DNA from: Chitinophagaceae bacterium
Lineage (GTDB): Bacteria > Bacteroidota > Bacteroidia > Chitinophagales > Chitinophagaceae
Direction of reading: 5' to 3'
DNA: 64,000 bases
NCBI GenBank assembly: GCA_016721725.1
Contig: JADKHN010000001.1
Location: 434,001 to 498,000 of the forward strand
Shown here: one piece after another, positions 18,429 through 26,006 of the stretch
Position numbering within the stretch: the first letter of the stretch is position 1
Layout of the letters: every line of letters starts with the position of its first letter
Notes under the pieces: generated by a model
Told to the model about the DNA's origin: nothing
What the model saw: only the letters and a program-made list of their open reading frames with translations
The model's database searches: none
Translations under genes and position numbers: made by a program

Positions 18429-19013
18429 ATGAAAAAGATCCTCCCCATATTATTTTTCAGCGCCATCAGCGCATCCTGCCAGTCACAAAGCAATGCCGGG
18501 CTACCCGCCGAAAGCAACACCCTGCAGCAGGTTCCGCAGCAAACCCGATCGATCTACAGTTTCCAGGTGGAAGGGCTGAACGGAGGGACCATCAATTTCG
18601 CCGACTTCAAAGGCAAGAAGATCCTGATCGTGAATACCGCCAGCAAATGCGGCTTCACCCCGCAGTATGAGGAACTGGAGAAGCTCTATCAGACCTATAA
18701 GGACAAACTCGTGGTCATAGGTTTTCCTGCGAACAATTTCCTGAGCCAGGAACCGGGCAGCAATGCGGAGATCGCCGAATTCTGCAAAAAGAACTTCGGC
18801 GTCACCTTCCCGATGGCGGCCAAGATCTCGGTCAAGGGAGATGACATCGCACCCATCTACAAATGGCTCTGTAATATGAGTGAGAACGGGGTACTCGATG
18901 CCACGATCAAATGGAATTTCAACAAGTTCCTCATCGATGAGAACGGCACGATCCTCTCCTGGTACCCCAGCAAGGTGAAGCCAATGAGCGAGGAGATCAC
19001 TTCCAAACTTTAA
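18429..19013 (+). CDS. Glutathione peroxidase family lipoprotein (Cys-type thiol peroxidase)
   Basis: The 194-residue thioredoxin-fold peroxidase has a lipobox (ISASC, C17), so it is probably membrane-anchored in the envelope. The peroxidatic cysteine is C74 in NTASKCGFTPQY. C119 in AEFCKKNFGVTFP sits where the resolving Cys of thioredoxin-dependent yeast Gpx3-type enzymes lies, and the WNFNKFL motif is present. The usual FPCNQF loop reads FPANNF, so both its Cys and the tetrad Gln are replaced. It likely reduces lipid or alkyl hydroperoxides using thioredoxin-like donors (inference). It is followed by two perfect hairpins. Confidence 0.9.
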   Translation: MKKILPILFFSAISASCQSQSNAGLPAESNTLQQVPQQTRSIYSFQVEGLNGGTINFADFKGKKILIVNTASKCGFTPQYEELEKLYQTYKDKLVVIGFPANNFLSQEPGSNAEIAEFCKKNFGVTFPMAAKISVKGDDIAPIYKWLCNMSENGVLDATIKWNFNKFLIDENGTILSWYPSKVKPMSEEITSKL

Positions 19014-19020
19014 CTTCCCC

Positions 19021-19072
19021 TCATCCTTGTCTCTGACAAGGATGAACTGGTTATTCGTCTCCGACGAATAAC
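19021..19072 (+). repeat. Two tandem perfect hairpins with GTC-loop-GAC tips
   Basis: Hairpin 1 is an 11-bp stem (TCATCCTTGTC/GACAAGGATGA) with loop TCT at 19021-19045. Hairpin 2 is a 10-bp stem (GTTATTCGTC/GACGAATAAC) with loop TCC at 19050-19072. They lie just after the glutathione peroxidase stop. No T-tract follows the second one, so simple termination does not fully explain them. Confidence 0.8.
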
Positions 19073-19154
19073 TGCAATAATTTCCCACAATGCAATAAAA
19101 GGTCACCGAGAAGAATGATCTCAACTGTTGATACCATCAAAACAACGGTAGCCC

Positions 19155-19162
19155 TATCTTTG
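19155..19162 (+). promoter_or_regulatory. -7 element of holB (TATCTTTG)
   Basis: An exact match to TAnnTTTG ends 4 nt before the holB ATG. A TTG at 19128-19130 could serve as the -33 element, but the spacing of 24 nt is long and the leader would be very short. Confidence 0.45.
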
Positions 19163-19166
19163 TATC

Positions 19167-20414
19167 ATGCAGTTCGAATCCATCATTGGCCAAAAGGAGA
19201 CCAAAAAGCAACTGGTGCAAATGATCCGGCAAAACCGGCTCAGCCATGCGTTGTTATTCCTGGGCAAGGAAGGGAATGGCTCCCTCTCCCTGGCGATGGC
19301 CTTCGCGCAGTATATCGTCTGCGAAAAAGTGAATGGAAAAGAACGACCGGTTAATGAGCCTTCCTTGTTTGGTGACCCCGAACCTCCCCGCCTGAATGAC
19401 TCCGTCGGGCAGGCAACCTCCAACCACGAACCTTCAACCCTCACTGATTCCTGCGGCACTTGTCCCGCCTGTGCCAAATCGGCCCAGCTCATCCATCCCG
19501 ATATCCATTTCTCCTACCCGGTCATCACCCGGAAATCGGGAGAAAAACCCATCAGTACCGATTTCATCAAAGAATGGAGGGAGTTCATCACCCTGCACCC
19601 GTATGGAAATATTTACGACTGGCTCCAGTTCATTGAAGCCGAGAACAAACAGGGCAATATCACGGCCAGCGAATGCAACGACATCAACCGTAAGCTGAAC
19701 CTGAAAAGTTTTGAGAGCGAATATAAGATCCTGATCATGTGGATGCCCGAATTCCTGGGCAAGGAAGGGAATAAATTGCTGAAACTGATCGAAGAACCCC
19801 CACCCAATACCCTATTCCTTTTTGTGGCCGAAAATGAAGACGCCATCCTGCCCACCATATTGTCGAGAACACAGTTGGTAAAGGTTCCCGCGCTGTCTGA
19901 CCAGGAAGTGGAGGCCGCCCTTGAGTTAAGGGCCGGGGCGCCCATTGAAAAAGCCAGGCAGGTATCGATCGTTGCCGAAGGCAACTACCGGGAAGCCCTC
20001 CTCTTGTTACAGCACGCGGAAGACGACTGGCAGGCCCTGCTTCGCGAATGGCTGAACGCCATCCTGAAAACTGGTCCGGTGGCCCAACTGAAATGGATCG
20101 AGGAAAGCGCGAAAATGGGACGAGAGAAACAAAAACAATTCCTGAAATACTTCATTCACCTGCTCGAACAGGCGATCCGCCTCCGGGTGATCGAAATACC
20201 CGGAACGGAAGAGCAGATCTCCAACCCAGAGACCGATTTCGCCCTGAGACTCAACAAACTATGTTCCATTGAACAGCAGGAAGCCATTATAAACGAACTG
20301 AACCAGGCCAGTTATTATATTGAGCGGAATGCCCATGCCAAAATGCTCTTTCACGCCCTTTCCATCCGGCTATACCATATTATTAGTAACAATTCCTTAA
20401 TTTTGGTCAATTAG
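19167..20414 (+). CDS. holB: DNA polymerase III delta-prime subunit
   Basis: The 415-residue clamp-loader subunit has an AAA+ fold. The N-terminal P-loop is degenerate (FLGKEGNGSLSLAMAFA, no Walker lysine), as is usual for Bacteroidota delta-prime. The zinc module is CGTCPACAKSAQLIHPDIH (about residues 93-111). Later motifs are EFLGKEGNKLLKLIEEPPPNTLFLFV and LSRTQLVKVPAL. Between the P-loop and the zinc module is an extra roughly 30-residue linker containing a short heptanucleotide array. Identification is confident; it stands as its own transcription unit. Confidence 0.92.
   Translation: MQFESIIGQKETKKQLVQMIRQNRLSHALLFLGKEGNGSLSLAMAFAQYIVCEKVNGKERPVNEPSLFGDPEPPRLNDSVGQATSNHEPSTLTDSCGTCPACAKSAQLIHPDIHFSYPVITRKSGEKPISTDFIKEWREFITLHPYGNIYDWLQFIEAENKQGNITASECNDINRKLNLKSFESEYKILIMWMPEFLGKEGNKLLKLIEEPPPNTLFLFVAENEDAILPTILSRTQLVKVPALSDQEVEAALELRAGAPIEKARQVSIVAEGNYREALLLLQHAEDDWQALLREWLNAILKTGPVAQLKWIEESAKMGREKQKQFLKYFIHLLEQAIRLRVIEIPGTEEQISNPETDFALRLNKLCSIEQQEAIINELNQASYYIERNAHAKMLFHALSIRLYHIISNNSLILVN
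19415..19442 (+). repeat. In-frame heptanucleotide array inside holB (4 units)
   Basis: Four consecutive 7-mers of form AACCNNN (AACCTCC, AACCACG, AACCTTC, AACCCTC) are in perfect phase. They encode part of the variable linker before the zinc module. On the minus strand they read GGTTNNN, like the arrays elsewhere in the window. Confidence 0.6.
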
Positions 20415-20626
20415 AGGAAGCGGAGACAGGAGTAAAGGTCGAACTGACCAGGTCGTTACGGTCGGTACGTTATTCAAAATCAGCATTGTTTTATCACTCA
20501 TAGATGAGGCGAACCCATTGACAATTTTTTGTGCCGAAAAAATAAGGGGTAAAGAGTGTTCAGCACTGATTCCAGGATAAAGGGCTACAAAAGCATCATC
20601 GCTTAACTCCAGCCAGGTTCTCTCTG

Positions 20627-20661
20627 ATTATTCATTTTTCATTATTCATGCTTAATTACTC
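20627..20661 (+). repeat. Heptanucleotide array upstream of the RicT-like gene (5 units)
   Basis: Units ATTATTC, ATTTTTC, ATTATTC, ATGCTTA, ATTACTC follow one another at exactly 7 bp, ending 5 nt before the start codon of the next gene. They occupy the leader, where a promoter or ribosome site would be expected. The rest of the 252-bp gap from 20415 shows no clear feature. Confidence 0.55.
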
Positions 20662-20666
20662 TTCAT

Positions 20667-22130
20667 ATGGGCTGTGGAAGTTGTGGAACCGCTAAAGACG
20701 GGGCGCCGGGAGGTTGTCAAAGCCATGGGCATTGCTCCAGTGGAGGCTGTAATCGTATGAATGTCCATGATTGGCTGGCCAATCTGCCATTCAGCGACCC
20801 CGAAAGCGGTTGCCGGATCATGGAGATCAGTTTCAATAACGGAAGCAGGAAGGATTTTTTCAAGAATACCACGACGCAGTATTTTGAAAAGGGCGATATG
20901 GTGGCGGTTGAAGGCGTCAGCGGTTTCGATGTAGGCATGGTGAATATAACCGGGGAATTGGTCAGGTTACAAATGAAGAAACACCGGATCGATGAAAAGA
21001 GCCCGGATATCAAGAAGATACTCCGCCGCGCCAATGAGACCGACCTGGCAAAAATGAAAGAGACCAAGGCCCGTGAAGCGCATGTACTGATCCGCAGCCG
21101 GGCCATGGCCCGGCAGTTGAAACTGGATTTGAAAATGGCTGAAGTGGAGATACAGGCCGATGGACGCAAAGCCACCTTCTTCTATATCGCCGATGACCGG
21201 GTCGATTTCCGCGAGCTCATCAAATTATACGCCGCCGAATTCAAGGTCAAAGTGGAGATGCGCCAGATCGGTGCCCGCCAGGAAGCCGGCAAGGTAGGGG
21301 GAATCGGGAGTTGCGGGCGGGAGTTATGCTGCAGCAGCTGGCTCACCGATTTCAAAAGCGTGAACACCAATGCGGCCCGTTACCAGAACCTGAGCATCAA
21401 CCAGACCAAATTAAGTGGCCAGTGCGGCAGATTGAAATGTTGCCTCAATTACGAGTTGGATACCTATATGGACGCCCTTCAGTTCTTCCCGGATGACGCC
21501 GATATGATCGAAGTTGCCAGGAGCCGGGCCTTCCTCGTGAAGAAGGACATTTTCCGCAACCTGATGTGGTATACCCTGCCCGACAGCAATAAACAATACC
21601 CGCTCACCATTGAAAGGGTGAAGAAGATCAAGGAACTCAATAAACAGGGTATCAAACCCGATGAACTGGAGCCCGCCGAGATCACCACCGGCAAACCCAA
21701 AGAAATTGAACCGGCCTATGCCGATGTGGTTGGACAGATCAGTCTGAAAAGCCTGGAAAAGACCAGCAGGAAAAGGAGAGGCCAGGAAAGAGGCCAGCAA
21801 CCACAACGCGGGCGGCAACCCCAGAACAGAGGTGGGCAACAGGGTCAGGGTGGAGGTCAATCCCGTGGCGGTGGACAACAAGGCCAGGGCGGAGGACAAT
21901 CACAAGGCGGAGGACAGCAGGGCCAGGGTGGAGGACAATCACAAGGCGGAGGACAATCACAAGGCGGAGGACAGCAGGGCCAGGGACAAAGAGGACAAGG
22001 TAACCGGGGCGGAGGCGGAAGGAATCAACAGGGTTCCAACCAACAGAACCGCCAGCAACGGCCCCCGCAAAATCGAAACCAATCAGGCGGACAATCCGGT
22101 CAGCAGAACAGCGGCCAGGATAAAAAATAA
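20667..22130 (+). CDS. ricT: PSP1-domain protein, RicT (YaaT)-like, with Gly/Gln-rich tail
   Basis: The 487-residue protein contains a PSP1 C-terminal domain (about residues 70-290) with the conserved cysteine pairs SCGRELCCSSWL and SGQCGRLKCCLNYE, which in RicT help hold Fe-S clusters of the RicA/F/T complex. The N-terminus is itself Cys-rich (MGCGSCGTAKDGAPGGC). From about residue 367 the tail is low-complexity RGQ/GGQ-rich sequence, basic and probably disordered, and may bind RNA (inference). RicT in Firmicutes affects mRNA processing by RNase Y; in Bacteroidota the role is untested. A terminator follows. Confidence 0.85.
   Translation: MGCGSCGTAKDGAPGGCQSHGHCSSGGCNRMNVHDWLANLPFSDPESGCRIMEISFNNGSRKDFFKNTTTQYFEKGDMVAVEGVSGFDVGMVNITGELVRLQMKKHRIDEKSPDIKKILRRANETDLAKMKETKAREAHVLIRSRAMARQLKLDLKMAEVEIQADGRKATFFYIADDRVDFRELIKLYAAEFKVKVEMRQIGARQEAGKVGGIGSCGRELCCSSWLTDFKSVNTNAARYQNLSINQTKLSGQCGRLKCCLNYELDTYMDALQFFPDDADMIEVARSRAFLVKKDIFRNLMWYTLPDSNKQYPLTIERVKKIKELNKQGIKPDELEPAEITTGKPKEIEPAYADVVGQISLKSLEKTSRKRRGQERGQQPQRGRQPQNRGGQQGQGGGQSRGGGQQGQGGGQSQGGGQQGQGGGQSQGGGQSQGGGQQGQGQRGQGNRGGGGRNQQGSNQQNRQQRPPQNRNQSGGQSGQQNSGQDKK
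21837..21995 (+). repeat. Tandem low-complexity repeats encoding GGGQSQ/GGGQQGQ tail
   Basis: Short units such as GGAGGACAATCACAAGGC recur several times in register with the reading frame. They generate the Gly/Gln-rich tail of the PSP1 protein. Copy number is likely to vary between strains. Confidence 0.8.
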
Positions 22131-22145
22131 CAAACCTTTACGCGT

Positions 22146-22175
22146 AACGCCGGGATTTACAACCGGCGTTTTTTA
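22146..22175 (+). terminator. Rho-independent terminator after the PSP1 gene
   Basis: The stem AACGCCGG/CCGGCGTT with a 9-nt loop is followed by TTTT. The T-run is immediately followed by the -7 element of the next gene. Confidence 0.85.
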
Positions 22176-22181
22176 TTTTTG
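22174..22181 (+). promoter_or_regulatory. -7 element upstream of the gldA-like gene (TATTTTTG)
   Basis: An exact TAnnTTTG match lies 15 nt before the ATG. It is packed directly against the terminator T-tract. Confidence 0.5.
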
Positions 22182-22196
22182 CAGTAACCTTTCAGC

Positions 22197-23156
22197 ATGT
22201 CGATCAACATCAGCCAACTTACCAAGATCTATGGAGCTCAAAAAGCCGTTGATTCCATTTCATTCAAGGTCCGGAAAGGAGAGATAGCCGGTTTCCTGGG
22301 TCCAAACGGTGCGGGTAAATCCACCACCATGAAGATCATCACCGGCTACCTGCAACCCGATGGAGGAACGATCGAGGTTTGCGGAATTCCGGTCAATACA
22401 AACCGTATCGAGTCCAAGAAGAAGATCGGTTATCTCCCCGAAGCCAACCCCCTTTACTTCGACATGTATATCCGGGAATACCTGGGATTCTGTGCAGGGG
22501 TTTTTAAAGTGAATCCTATCCGCAGCAGGACCGAAGAGGTGATCGCCATGACCGGGCTGGGTCCGGAGGCCGGAAAAAAGATCGGGCAGCTGAGCAAGGG
22601 ATACAAACAACGGGTTGGACTGGCCGCCGCCCTGATACACGATCCGGAAGTATTGATCCTGGATGAACCCACCAGCGGCCTCGATCCCAACCAGATCGTG
22701 GAGATCCGCGACCTGATCCGTAAACTGGGCGCCGACAAGACCGTTCTTTTTTCTTCGCATATCCTCCAGGAAGTGCAATCACTGTGCGACCGGGTGATCA
22801 TCATAAACAAAGGCAGGATCGTGGCCGATGACAGCCTCAGCAACCTGCAAAAAACAAAAGCCGGAGATCATTCGGTGATCGTTGAATTCAAGGAGATCAT
22901 CCGGGCCAACCAGTTGGAACCGATCACCGGAGTCAATTCACTTGAACCACAAACCACCAACCACCAACCGCAAACATCCGTTTTCAAACTGCATACCGGC
23001 AATCCCGAGGCCGTACGCAAACAATTAATGGAATTGAGTTTGCAGAACAACTGGAACATTGTTTCTTTGCAAAGCGAACAAAACAGCCTGGAAGATATCT
23101 TCAGAACCCTTACTCAACAACAAACGACCAACAATAAACACCAAACTATATTATGA
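22197..23156 (+). CDS. gldA: ABC transporter ATP-binding protein, GldA-like
   Basis: The 319-residue ATPase has Walker A GPNGAGKST (35-43, K41), the YLPEANPLYFDMYIREYL Q-loop region, signature QLSKGYKQR, Walker B LILDEPTSGLDPNQ and H-loop FSSHIL. The sequence of the first 100 residues closely follows gliding-motility GldA, but the GldF/GldG permeases are not adjacent, so the name is probable rather than certain. The C-terminal part carries two stretches encoded by heptanucleotide arrays (PQTTNHQPQT and QQQTTNNKHQT). Its stop overlaps the eno start (ATGA), coupling it to enolase translation. Confidence 0.8.
   Translation: MSINISQLTKIYGAQKAVDSISFKVRKGEIAGFLGPNGAGKSTTMKIITGYLQPDGGTIEVCGIPVNTNRIESKKKIGYLPEANPLYFDMYIREYLGFCAGVFKVNPIRSRTEEVIAMTGLGPEAGKKIGQLSKGYKQRVGLAAALIHDPEVLILDEPTSGLDPNQIVEIRDLIRKLGADKTVLFSSHILQEVQSLCDRVIIINKGRIVADDSLSNLQKTKAGDHSVIVEFKEIIRANQLEPITGVNSLEPQTTNHQPQTSVFKLHTGNPEAVRKQLMELSLQNNWNIVSLQSEQNSLEDIFRTLTQQQTTNNKHQTIL
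22945..22979 (+). repeat. In-frame heptanucleotide array inside gldA (5 units)
   Basis: Units AACCACA, AACCACC, AACCACC, AACCGCA, AACATCC are in exact 7-bp phase. They encode an Asn/Gln/Thr-rich stretch in the region after the nucleotide-binding domain. Confidence 0.65.
23116..23150 (+). repeat. Second heptanucleotide array at the 3' end of gldA (5 units)
   Basis: Units AACAACA, AACGACC, AACAATA, AACACCA, AACTATA encode the final residues of GldA. They end right at the eno start, so the C-terminus of the protein is repeat-derived. Confidence 0.6.
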
Positions 23157-24442
23157 GTTATGTAGCCGCCATTCACGCCCGTCAGATCCTCGACAGCCGT
23201 GGCAATCCCACTGTAGAAGTGGATGTTTTGACCGAGAACGAACACCTGGGACGGGCCGCCGTACCAAGTGGCGCCAGTACCGGCATTCATGAGGCCGTTG
23301 AATTACGCGACGGCAATAAGAAATACTATGGCGGTAAGAGTGTATTGAAAGCGGTAAAGAATGTCAATACGGTGATCGCTGAAAACCTGTTGGGTTGGGA
23401 TGTTGCCGACCAGACCGGCATCGACGCCATGATGATCGCGCTGGATGGCACGGCCAATAAGGGTAAACTGGGCGCCAATGCCATGCTGGCCGTGAGTATG
23501 GCCGTTGCCAAAGCCGCCGCCCTCGAAGCCAATCTTCCCCTGTACCGTTATATCGGGGGAACCAATGCCCGGATCCTGCCCATCCCCATGATGAACATTC
23601 TGAACGGAGGGGCTCATGCCGATAATAAGATCGATTTCCAGGAATTCATGGTGATGCCGGTGGGTGCCGGTTCATTCAGTGAAGGATTGCAATGGGGCGT
23701 GGATATCTTTCACGCACTCAAATCCGTATTGAAGAAAAAGGGGTTCAGCACCAATGTGGGAGATGAAGGCGGCTTTGCCCCCAATATCCAGAGCAATGAA
23801 GAAGCCATCGAAACCGTACTTACGGCGATACAAGCTGCGGGCTACAAGACAGGCAGCCAGGTGATGATCGCCATGGACGCGGCCAACAGCGAATTATGGA
23901 ACGCCAAGGAGAAAAAATACATCTTTCATAAAAGCGACGGCAAAAAAATGACCAGCGAACAACTGGTGAAATACTGGGAAGGATGGGTGAAGCAATACCC
24001 CATCTGTTCCATTGAGGACGGTATGGCCGAGGACGACTGGAAGGGATGGAAAATGCTCACGGAAGCCGTAGGCAGTAAATGCCAGCTGGTGGGCGACGAC
24101 CTGTTTGTCACCAATGTGACCCGCCTGGAAAGGGGCATCAGGGAAGGCATCGGGAATGCCCTCCTGGTGAAAGTGAACCAGATCGGTACCATCACCGAGA
24201 CCATCAATGCCGTAAGCATGGCGCAGAACAATGGCTACAATACCATCATGAGCCATCGCAGCGGCGAGACAGAAGACACCACGATCGCCGACCTGGCCGT
24301 TGCACTCAATTGCGGACAGATCAAAACGGGTTCCGCATCCCGTACCGACCGGATGGCCAAGTACAATCAACTGATTCGGATCGAAGAAATCCTCGCCGAA
24401 AGCGCGGTATATCCGAAAGGAAAGATTAAATTTGGTAAGTGA
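23153..24442 (+). CDS. eno: Enolase
   Basis: This glycolytic enzyme converts 2-phosphoglycerate to phosphoenolpyruvate, is Mg2+-dependent and cytoplasmic. The 429 residues show all hallmark motifs: AIHARQILDSRGNPTVEVDV, VPSGASTGIHEAVELRDG, GDEGGFAPNI, SIEDGMAEDDWKGW, VGDDLFVTN, KVNQIGTITET, and the signature SHRSGETEDTTIADLAVA. The ATG overlaps the gldA stop by 4 nt, an unusual pairing for a highly expressed gene, and no TAnnTTTG element was seen just upstream. It is followed by a long heptanucleotide array. Confidence 0.98.
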   Translation: MSYVAAIHARQILDSRGNPTVEVDVLTENEHLGRAAVPSGASTGIHEAVELRDGNKKYYGGKSVLKAVKNVNTVIAENLLGWDVADQTGIDAMMIALDGTANKGKLGANAMLAVSMAVAKAAALEANLPLYRYIGGTNARILPIPMMNILNGGAHADNKIDFQEFMVMPVGAGSFSEGLQWGVDIFHALKSVLKKKGFSTNVGDEGGFAPNIQSNEEAIETVLTAIQAAGYKTGSQVMIAMDAANSELWNAKEKKYIFHKSDGKKMTSEQLVKYWEGWVKQYPICSIEDGMAEDDWKGWKMLTEAVGSKCQLVGDDLFVTNVTRLERGIREGIGNALLVKVNQIGTITETINAVSMAQNNGYNTIMSHRSGETEDTTIADLAVALNCGQIKTGSASRTDRMAKYNQLIRIEEILAESAVYPKGKIKFGK

Positions 24443-24448
24443 GGACCC

Positions 24449-24525
24449 ATTGAAGATTGAAGATTGAAGATTGAAGATTGAAGATTGAAGATTGAAGATT
24501 GAAGATTGAAGATTGAAGATTGAAA
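24449..24525 (+). repeat. Perfect heptanucleotide tandem array ATTGAAG (11 units)
   Basis: Ten identical ATTGAAG units and a final ATTGAAA run without interruption between the eno stop and the FtsB-like start. It is the cleanest of the 7-bp arrays in the window, and probably copy-number variable. Confidence 0.95.
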
Positions 24526-24569
24526 GTTCAAAGTTTCTAGTCTGACAACGTTTAATACTTCCCACAATA

Positions 24570-24878
24570 ATGAAATTGCTGAACCATATCCCTTCCTGGC
24601 TGAAGAACAAATACTTCCTGGCAGGTGGTTTTTTTGTGGTTTGGATGACCTTTTTTGATATGAAGGACCTGGTGACCGATTTCACCCGAAGGAGCAAACT
24701 GCAGGAATTGAAGAAAAGTGAGCGGCACCTGGTCAATGAAATAGCTCAAACCCGTAAAGAACTGGATCTTCTGAAGACCAGCGCCCAGACGATAGAGAAA
24801 TACGCCCGGGAAAAATATATGATGAAAAAAGACAATGAAGACCTTTTTATCGTAAAACCGGCCCCCGGAACCAATTAA
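24570..24878 (+). CDS. Septum formation initiator family protein (FtsB/DivIC-like)
   Basis: The 102-residue bitopic membrane protein has a short cytoplasmic N-terminus, a transmembrane segment (about residues 13-30, YFLAGGFFVVWMTFF) and a periplasmic coiled coil (about 38-75, LKKSERHLVNEIAQTRKELDLL). It ends with the family motif IEKYAREKYMMKKDNEDLFIV. FtsB/DivIC bridges FtsL and FtsQ in the divisome. The position after eno is the same as ftsB in many bacteria, supporting the call. Confidence 0.92.
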   Translation: MKLLNHIPSWLKNKYFLAGGFFVVWMTFFDMKDLVTDFTRRSKLQELKKSERHLVNEIAQTRKELDLLKTSAQTIEKYAREKYMMKKDNEDLFIVKPAPGTN

Positions 24879-24969
24879 ATTCTCCTAAAACACAATATCC
24901 CTGACCGACCTCCGTTTAATATGCGGATAATGGATATTTAATTTCGTAACACAAGCCACTCAACTTGCT

Positions 24970-25209
24970 ATGCACAAATTTACTCCGGAAGATTTGATAC
25001 AATACCTGTACCATGAAACTTCCCCTTCAAAGACAGCCGAGATCATGGCTGCACTGGAAACAGACTGGAGTCTTCGTGAAAAACTGGATGTGATCGTTTC
25101 AGCCCAACAAAAGCTCGAACCCATCTCCCTGTCACCCAGGCAATCCACCATTGACAACATTTTGGACCATGCGGAAAAATCGCTGGGCGTTTTAGCCACC
25201 CAGGCCTGA
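24970..25209 (+). CDS. Conserved small helical protein of unknown function
   Basis: The 79-residue soluble protein begins HKFTPEDLIQYLYHETSPSKTAEIMAAL and ends SPRQSTIDNILDHAEKS. The pattern recalls the zinc-free N-terminal module of Bacteroidota anti-sigma factors, but there is no transmembrane segment or partner sigma gene. Function unknown. A terminator follows, and nth begins directly after it. Confidence 0.75.
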   Translation: MHKFTPEDLIQYLYHETSPSKTAEIMAALETDWSLREKLDVIVSAQQKLEPISLSPRQSTIDNILDHAEKSLGVLATQA

Positions 25210-25238
25210 TGCAATGGTTCAATTGATGTAATTTTATT

Positions 25239-25265
25239 CCTCCGCATGATGACGGAGGATTTTTT
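25239..25265 (+). terminator. Terminator between the small protein gene and nth
   Basis: The stem CCTCCG/CGGAGG with an 8-nt loop is followed by ATTTTTT. The T-run ends at the nth ATG, so nth translation must start from a transcript initiated upstream that reads through, or from a very short leader. Confidence 0.75.
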
Positions 25266-25904
25266 ATGACCAAAAAAGAACGTTACCGTTTCTTTATCGA
25301 CTATTTCACTCAACAGGCTCCTGACGCAGAGACCGAACTCATTTATGATTCGCCTTTTCAATTACTGGTTTCAGTTATCCTGTCTGCCCAGTGCACCGAT
25401 AAAAGGGTGAACCTGACCACGCCAGCCCTCTTTGAAAAATACCCGGATCCGGCTTCCATGGGTAATGCCGGTTTTGATGAGTTGTTCCCCCTGGTGAAAA
25501 GTATCTCTTACCCCAATAATAAGGCCAAACACCTTATCGCCATGGCCCGGATTTTGCAGGAGAGATTCGACGGAAAGGTTCCGATGACCGTGGATGAACT
25601 GGTACAGCTTCCGGGGGTGGGGAGAAAAACGGCCAATGTGATCACTTCGGTGATCGACCAGCAACCCAATATGGCAGTGGATACCCATGTGTTCAGGGTG
25701 AGCGCGAGACTGGGACTGACCACCGGGGCCAAAACACCGCTGGCCTCGGAAAAACAACTGATCGAACACCTGCCCCGTGAGGTCGTTCACAAAGCCCATC
25801 ACTGGCTTATTTTGCATGGCCGGTATATATGCACGGCACGTAAACCAAAATGCCAGGTATGCGGACTGAAGGCAATATGTAAATTTGTCAATAAAATTAC
25901 ATAA
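25266..25904 (+). CDS. nth: Endonuclease III
   Basis: This bifunctional DNA glycosylase/AP lyase acts on oxidised pyrimidines in base excision repair. The 212 residues contain the helix-hairpin-helix LPGVGRKTANV with catalytic K121, catalytic D139 in AVDTHVFRV, and the 4Fe-4S ligands C189-x6-C196-x2-C199-x5-C205. All essential residues are present. The start codon abuts a terminator T-run and there is no visible Shine-Dalgarno sequence, so leaderless or weak initiation is possible. Confidence 0.95.
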   Translation: MTKKERYRFFIDYFTQQAPDAETELIYDSPFQLLVSVILSAQCTDKRVNLTTPALFEKYPDPASMGNAGFDELFPLVKSISYPNNKAKHLIAMARILQERFDGKVPMTVDELVQLPGVGRKTANVITSVIDQQPNMAVDTHVFRVSARLGLTTGAKTPLASEKQLIEHLPREVVHKAHHWLILHGRYICTARKPKCQVCGLKAICKFVNKIT

Positions 25905-26006
25905 GATTAAAATTTATTGGAGAATATTCGTTTTATTTGTACCCTGATAAAACCGAATACCGTCAAAACCAACACTATTTATTAAATCAGGATAGTTTAT
26001 TTCGAA

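Noticed and set aside
19190..19320. Defective HolB because of the missing Walker lysine
   Set aside because: A degenerate P-loop is normal for delta-prime subunits in this phylum.
21837..21995. CRISPR or promoter-proximal repeat
   Set aside because: The repeats are in frame and encode the Gly/Gln-rich protein tail.
24449..24525. CRISPR array
   Set aside because: The unit is 7 bp with no spacers and there are no cas genes.
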